From Stenogyne calaminthoides (lineage: Eukaryota > Streptophyta > Magnoliopsida > Lamiales > Lamiaceae), in assembly GCA_037126765.1 (NCBI GenBank), contig JBBCBC010000016.1, forward strand, positions 496,001 through 560,000: DNA of 64,000 nt, given 5' to 3'. The position numbers and the translations under genes are program-made. The notes below the pieces were generated by a model. The model searched no databases, was not told the origin of the DNA, and worked only from the letters and a program-made list of their open reading frames with translations. Positions 58,269-64,000 of the stretch are shown piece after piece. The number at the start of each line of letters is the position of its first letter. Position 1 is the first letter of the stretch.

Positions 58269-59992
58269 ATCAATTTAATTAAATTGTCATCTCAAACCAA
58301 ATTGTGCCACGTGTCAATACGAAGAAGAAAGGTCTTCCTTCCCTCAAACAAGAAGAAGAGAGAATCGGACGGTTAAAACTGTACCAAAATATTTTCCTTG
58401 TAATCGTTTCTTACTTTATTTTATACATGAATTTGTTGTAGCATTATGTATATAAGATTGGCTGGGTAAATCTGGAAAAAAATTTATATTTCTTAATTTG
58501 TATCTAATTCTCCGATAAAGGACGGTGTCATTATATATTCAATAAGTATACGGAATATACGTGCATATTATGCATATGTATAACATGTATACGTAATTTA
58601 TACGAGATGCATGTACGGAAACTTTTCCGTTGTAAGTAATTAAAATAGTCTACTCCTATTAAATAAAAAAGAAAAAGAGTTGCAATGGAAAAGTATTAGT
58701 TAGGTCACCCTTGGATAATAATGTTTAATGATGTGATCACGTTTTTTTTGTAATATTAGGCGCTATTACTTCTGGAATATTATATATAAAGCGTGAGGTC
58801 GGTCCCTAAGAAAAAGCATATGCAAACGCGTGGTTAGAATTTGCATATATCAAATGCATGTGTATTAATTAGCCAATCATGATAAAAACGATTAACGATT
58901 TTTTTTATATTATTTCTTCTAAAAATCAACTTTTTTATGAAAGCTCAAAATAATTATATTGCTGTGGTGTTACCAATTTGAGATATGAACATGAATAATA
59001 AATGAAGTGATGCCCAGATAGTGCATATTTGAGTAAAGCAGTACGATTAATGATCGAACTCATTAAACGTAGTTAATTATCTATATAGATATTCCTGTCA
59101 AAAAAAAATTAAAAAATCTATATAGATATTACAGGGGGGTAAAATTTATTTAACTTACGCCATGAATATCGAAGTATCAACTGGGGTTTCATTAATTATG
59201 AAATAAATGTGAACTGACCACACGGTTTAAAATTTGTAGACTTTTTCAAATTTGGAATACTTATAAAGCGAAGGTAATTTTAATTATAAACGCGTTTTTC
59301 TTATAAATTAAATTGAGGTCAAACTGATTTATAGACTAATTAATTAAAAAATAAAATGTAGTGAATTGAACTCTATAAATTTGTGTTGATTCTTGATTGG
59401 TTAAAAGCTCGCAAACTCGATTGAATTATTTATTAAATTTGTATGATGTTTATTTAATACTTTAGGTGTGTAGAGAATTTGGGCCACTAGATGAGCATTG
59501 ATTTTAAGAAGAAATATGATGTGAACTATTTTTAATTTTAATATTTTGCAAACAATGTATAATACATAAAAAAACATTCCTTCGTTTACATGTGATAACC
59601 AAACAATCAAATTTAAAAAATATTTTCTATTCTATTTTGAGAGAAATTACTATAATACTATTGTTAAAAAGAGAATATATTAATTAATTGAGCTAAAAAA
59701 ATATTAATTATTCATATGATCCACCAGATTCCGGCCGAACTTGTTCTACCCCTTCAACAAATTTGTGTATCTCCCTCTCTCTCTCATTTTAGTTCCACCT
59801 TGTACTCCTTTGAAGTTATATTGGCCTCAAAGACACGTATTTAATTTGTTTGAATAACATATTATTACAGATTATTGTTGTAAGAAAATAAGAAGTTCAA
59901 TGGAAAACCGTTCAGCATAGGGTTTTAATATTATGTTATTAGACATAAGTAATTGGGTTTACACGGAAAATCTTTTAGGCATTCTGTATGAA

Positions 59993-60171
59993 CCAGGTGC
60001 ACCGTGCATTTCATTATTTATTTTAAAATTTTAAAACTTGTGACTTATTATATTGAAACGTGTAATTATATTTTACGAACACAAATTGCACATTTCAGAG
60101 TAATAAATTGTAAATTTCAATGTAACAAAATTTTAAAATATATTATAAAATAATCAATTCACCTGGTGCAC
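59993..60171. mobile_element. GTGCAC-ended MITE family, best-preserved copy
   Basis: It starts CCAGGTGCACCGTGCATT and ends CAATTCACCTGGTGCAC; the terminal repeats extend inward through TTTTAAAATTTT on each side. The interior has AATAAATTGTAAATTTCAAT. It is about 179 bp. Confidence 0.6.
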
Positions 60172-60696
60172 AAAAGACCTACTCTTTAAACATCGACCAA
60201 ATCTAACTAATAGAGCACCGCTAGGCGGTAGCTGCATCTGTTATCCCCTATTCCACTTTTTCCATAACCACACAAAGGAAAATAATTAAGTCGGATTACA
60301 ACCGTGAGGTTATCCGTATTTGCCGGCTTTAATTCCCGATTGGATATAAGTTAATTGTTTATTTAAATCTTGTTATATAGTATCAATCATACTTCTGCTC
60401 TAATATACAATCATGTGATAATGGATGCCATTATGATGTGTGGCATTCTTCAGATATTGTGAATAATAAGATACACTTCTTCCATCTGTGAACATAAGTA
60501 CATAACAAACGAATTATTAGTATAAGGTTACGTAATTTTGTTTGTATTTTTGCACGATATTATTTGCAAAATCTATAACTCGGTTCGACTATAGCTAGTA
60601 AAAAATTCACAAGTTTTCAGCTTTTTTTTTTTTTTTAAATATGTTAATATTTTCTGTGAAATATTTCATAGTAGTGTCACTCTTATATTTTACTCT

Positions 60697-60955
60697 CTTC
60701 ATTCTACAAAGATAGACTTGATTTTAATTTTTTTGGTCCCCTAAAAATAGACCAATTATTATATTTAAGATATCACTAAATATTTATTTACATATTTTAC
60801 ACTAATGTATCTTGTTGCTAGTAATTATTTTAAAAAACTAATAGATATAGAGGCAAAATAAAAAATAAAGCTAACTATAATAATTGCCGTTTTTTAAATC
60901 TTTATTAAAATCAACTATGATAATAAAAAAGAAATCGACGGAGAAATATGATAAA
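60697..60955. mobile_element. Degenerate Stowaway-like element
   Basis: CTCTTCATTCTACAAAGATA at the left and, in reverse complement, ATTTCTCCGTCGATTTC at the right suggest an old TA-flanked element. TTGATTTTAAT recurs inverted inside both ends. Weak. Confidence 0.35.
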
Positions 60956-61477
60956 CAAAGGCACGTGCGCACATTAAGTTTAGGGTACGTGCACCAACTA
61001 CTTAACAAGTAATCCCGAGGCATCATCCAGCAAATCCCCTCATGTCACGTGACCACCATTTATCTTAACACTTCTGGTTATTTGAACCATTATTATTGGG
61101 TGGTGTATATATTAGTTTAACGAATAATTACATGATTTTTAAATACTAAATACTTACTAGCTTACTTCCGGTTGATGAAGTGATACGTGTCATGTCATGT
61201 TTCTTTTATTAAAAGCTGAGATTAGAGTTGCAAATCATTCTCATGTCATGTACTTCTCAAATCGTAGTAACTTGAAGTAGTATATATTTTAACTGAGTTG
61301 TGAATATAGTCCTATAAACTCATATGTACAATTGTTATATTAATTTTTTTTTAGCAATTATGGGGATCTTTGACTCTTTGTGCATATTATTAATAACTCA
61401 CAAATTGTAAAAGAATATTAACTAAACTCACTGACATCTATCAATTCAAGAATTTTAACTTGAGATTGATTAGAAAA

Positions 61478-62605
61478 TCCCTCAATATACTAATAGAGAG
61501 TTTTTTTTGATGATGTGTCATGTTGTGATTAATTTGGATGATGTGTCATCTTGAGGTTAATTTGGATGTGAGGTTATAGTTTATTGTATTGATGTGTTTT
61601 TTTTATTGGTTTGTAGTAATGTGTGACATCCATGTGGCATTTTAATATGTAGTTTAATAAAAAAAATCCAATAACTAAAGTTTGAACCATGCACATCTTA
61701 GATTATATTTATGTTACTTAAAAACTAAGTTAATTTATAAATATCTTGAATATTTATTTTATTGAACATTAACTTCTTTGTATTAACCTTTATTTTATAT
61801 CTAATATTTTATCATATATCGATTTTGAAAACATCCCTCAACCAACTAATATGAAATTTTTACTGTTTATCGCATTATTGTGAATTTCGATGATGTGTCG
61901 CCTAATTAAGAAATGAGAATTATGTAAAAATTAAATAATGAATTTGATTTATAGATAATGATGACAAGTCATAATTTAATTATTTTCTAATTATTTAGGT
62001 ATTTAAAGTATGTGTGAATGTTATAAAATGTGTAATTAATATTTATTATTTTTATTTTATTTATTCAATTTTGTTATGCACTTCATTTATTTTTGTTTAG
62101 TTAATTTTTATTTTGAATTAATTTAATATAAGTAAAATATTCAATCTAAATGTATTTTATGTTAATGTAAATTTTATTTAATTATTAATATTTTAATGAT
62201 TAATTTTGTTTTAATATTGTTCTTATGTATATCTTAATTTATTTTATGTAATAAAATATTTTGTATTATAATTTATTCATTTTTTTTATTAATGCATATT
62301 AATTAATATATTAATATTTTTAAACGTTGTTTCATTTTTTTTATTATTTTTTTTTTTCTTAATCTGTTTATTTTGTTTTACTTTTTAGGTTTCAACTTCA
62401 TATTAAAATGAATGATTAATATTTGATATAATAATTTTATTCCAAAATTTAAGCAAAGTTGTTAATATACACTTTAAATAATTATTAATTCAAATTTAAT
62501 ATATTTATATATATATTTATATTTTTAATTATTAATTATATTATTTAATAAGAATGTTGTATTTTTTAATTTAAGAACCGCGTAATACGCCTGGCATTAA
62601 ACTAG
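61478..62605 (+). mobile_element. Non-autonomous Helitron
   Basis: It starts TCCCTCAATATACTAATAG after an A and ends CTAG before a T. A short hairpin (GCGTA-A-TACGC, 62580-62590) lies 11 bases before the end. The 5' part has repeated GGATGATGTGTCATNTTG units. The interior is AT-rich and lacks a Rep/helicase frame. Confidence 0.6.
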
Positions 62606-64000
62606 TATAAATATAACTATCACTTGCCTCGTTGTCCACGTGGCATGCATTGGTCTTGAAATGGCATGATGTTAGTTTTGGTAAATTCCTATTTTCTGAG
62701 ATGTTAAACGCCCCCCATTCCAAACTGCTAAACGAGTTAAGACCTTAGCGGTTTTTAAATGGGCAAAAAAAAAACCCTATCAAAAGTACACATTTTTTTT
62801 TTTTAAATACAATCCAAATATATTTATATTACAACTATCACAAGTTCACAACTTAAGTACTTAACTTTTTAAGTCCAAAAGGATAAAATCATACAAATTG
62901 AAAGTCTAACAAACAAATTAAAATTTCTAAGTTGCACAAGGTATGTGATTTCCACATGTACAAAAAAAAAAAAGACTCATCATTCAACCCTTCCAATTCC
63001 AACTCATTTTTCAAACAATCCTTCCTCAAAATATCATCATCAACTTCCAACTCATCATTTTTCTTCTAAAAAGATAATAGAAAAAAAATAACATTCATTA
63101 AACTGCTATTTAATGGTACCATCAACCCATATCTATACAAAATTACAAATCCATCAAATTCAATGTAGTAAAAATTAAATTAAGCAAGTATTGAATCCTT
63201 CAAACCGAGAGACTTTCAAAACCTTACAATATTCATAATTAAAATCATCAAACCGAAGGTTGTGAAGGGTATATTTCCTCCACTATATGTTGTATATATG
63301 TATTAAAAACACACACAACACATTTGAGATGCCTTAAAAGTTAAAACACGACATAATATCCATAATATCAATTGCATCCCCAAAATAAAATCCCATTATT
63401 AACACCCCAAGCCCCAACAATCCCTAATTTAACATTTAAAAAATAATCCTTAATTTAAAAATTTTGAAAAAAAAATAAAAAAAAAAGTTTAGAACATAAG
63501 TTGAACAAACCCAACATATAATTTGTTTTCTTTTTTCATTCAAAAAGCCTTGTGTATTACATTGTATTTTAGATGAAAAATGTATTTTCTTGTTTTCCCC
63601 AATATTGGAAAAAAATTAATTAATTATTTAGAATGAGAAACTATATTTGATGTTGATGTTAAAAGTGCATCTGAATTCCTTTCGAAAATTAAAATTCCTA
63701 CAACATTAAAGATAACAAAAGGTTCATTCGGACCGGAGATGTAGTTGTACACTTAAAAAAATAAAAACAATTAAAAACATTGTATTTCATTTTAATTTAA
63801 TGAGCTTTTAATTTAAACTTTAATTTAATTTTTTAATTTTAATTTATATAAAAAAATATTATATAAAAATGTGATGGAATAATTTGAATTAATAAATAAG
63901 ATAATTGAAATAAAGATTATCTTTTTTTACTTTGTAAAAAAATGTATTTCGAAAAATTCTTTGAAATTTTTTATCAACATGCTTTAAATATGATTGAATT

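Larger units (their letters stand above)
54505..64000. other. Intergenic, mobile-element rich, no gene seen
   Basis: Elements here are listed separately. I see nothing identifiable in 56849-58159, 58269-59992, 60172-60696, 60956-61477 and 62606-64000, which are AT-rich with poly-A/T runs. No open frame over 80 codons with a domain is present. Confidence 0.6.

Overview
This window is nuclear DNA from a flowering plant, most likely a eudicot; the gene set does not allow a closer placement. The evidence is GT-AG introns, plant-only protein families (TCP, HVA22, PRAF, GCD1), telo-box and site II promoter motifs, a plant initiator tRNA-Met, and a very AT-rich background full of plant MITEs, SINEs and Helitrons. 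I see no CRISPR array, operon, prophage or virus.

Seven protein genes and one tRNA are supported. In order: a single-exon class I TCP transcription factor of the TCP14/15 type (4976-5947, +); a five-exon HVA22 gene (11403-12333, +); a nine-exon PH-RCC1-FYVE-BRX (PRAF) gene with a long leader and two upstream ORFs (15177-19676, +); initiator tRNA-Met (21130-21201, +); a three-exon GAMETE CELL DEFECTIVE 1-like mitochondrial gene (21722-23103, -) whose first exon has an apparent one-base frame break; ribosomal protein S9/uS4 (23374-25065, +), head to head with it across 270 bp; a small single-exon acidic protein of unknown function (40209-40658, -); and an F-box/kelch gene with a leader intron (52109-53443, -).

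The rest is layered mobile-element sequence. About 25.1-40.2 kb is a gene desert holding nested Tourist-like elements, a Stowaway-like element split by a GC-rich insert, two target-duplicating elements (a SINE with a perfect 17-bp duplication and a 751-bp hAT element), a Helitron and several MITE families. About 40.7-52.1 kb holds a mini-hAT with a perfect 8-bp duplication, more SINEs (one pair in tandem), a Tourist element and a minisatellite. About 54.5-64 kb holds a decayed LINE 3' end, another MITE copy and a second Helitron.

The strongest non-gene result is a repeat family with three copies (12869-13136, 39123-39384, 56431-56712). The members are about 265-280 bp, carry palindromic TTCACGGTGAA-type motifs near both ends and an internal run of a GTGTGACTTATATTA unit, and are each flanked by a 9-bp direct repeat (9/9, 8/9 and 7/9 matches), which suggests a Mutator-type non-autonomous element. 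The most interesting gene-level results are the in-frame upstream ORF whose stop codon touches the PRAF start codon, the frame break in the GCD1-like gene, and a diverged copy of the RPS9 core promoter 2.7 kb from the original. All calls come from reading the sequence; no database search was possible.
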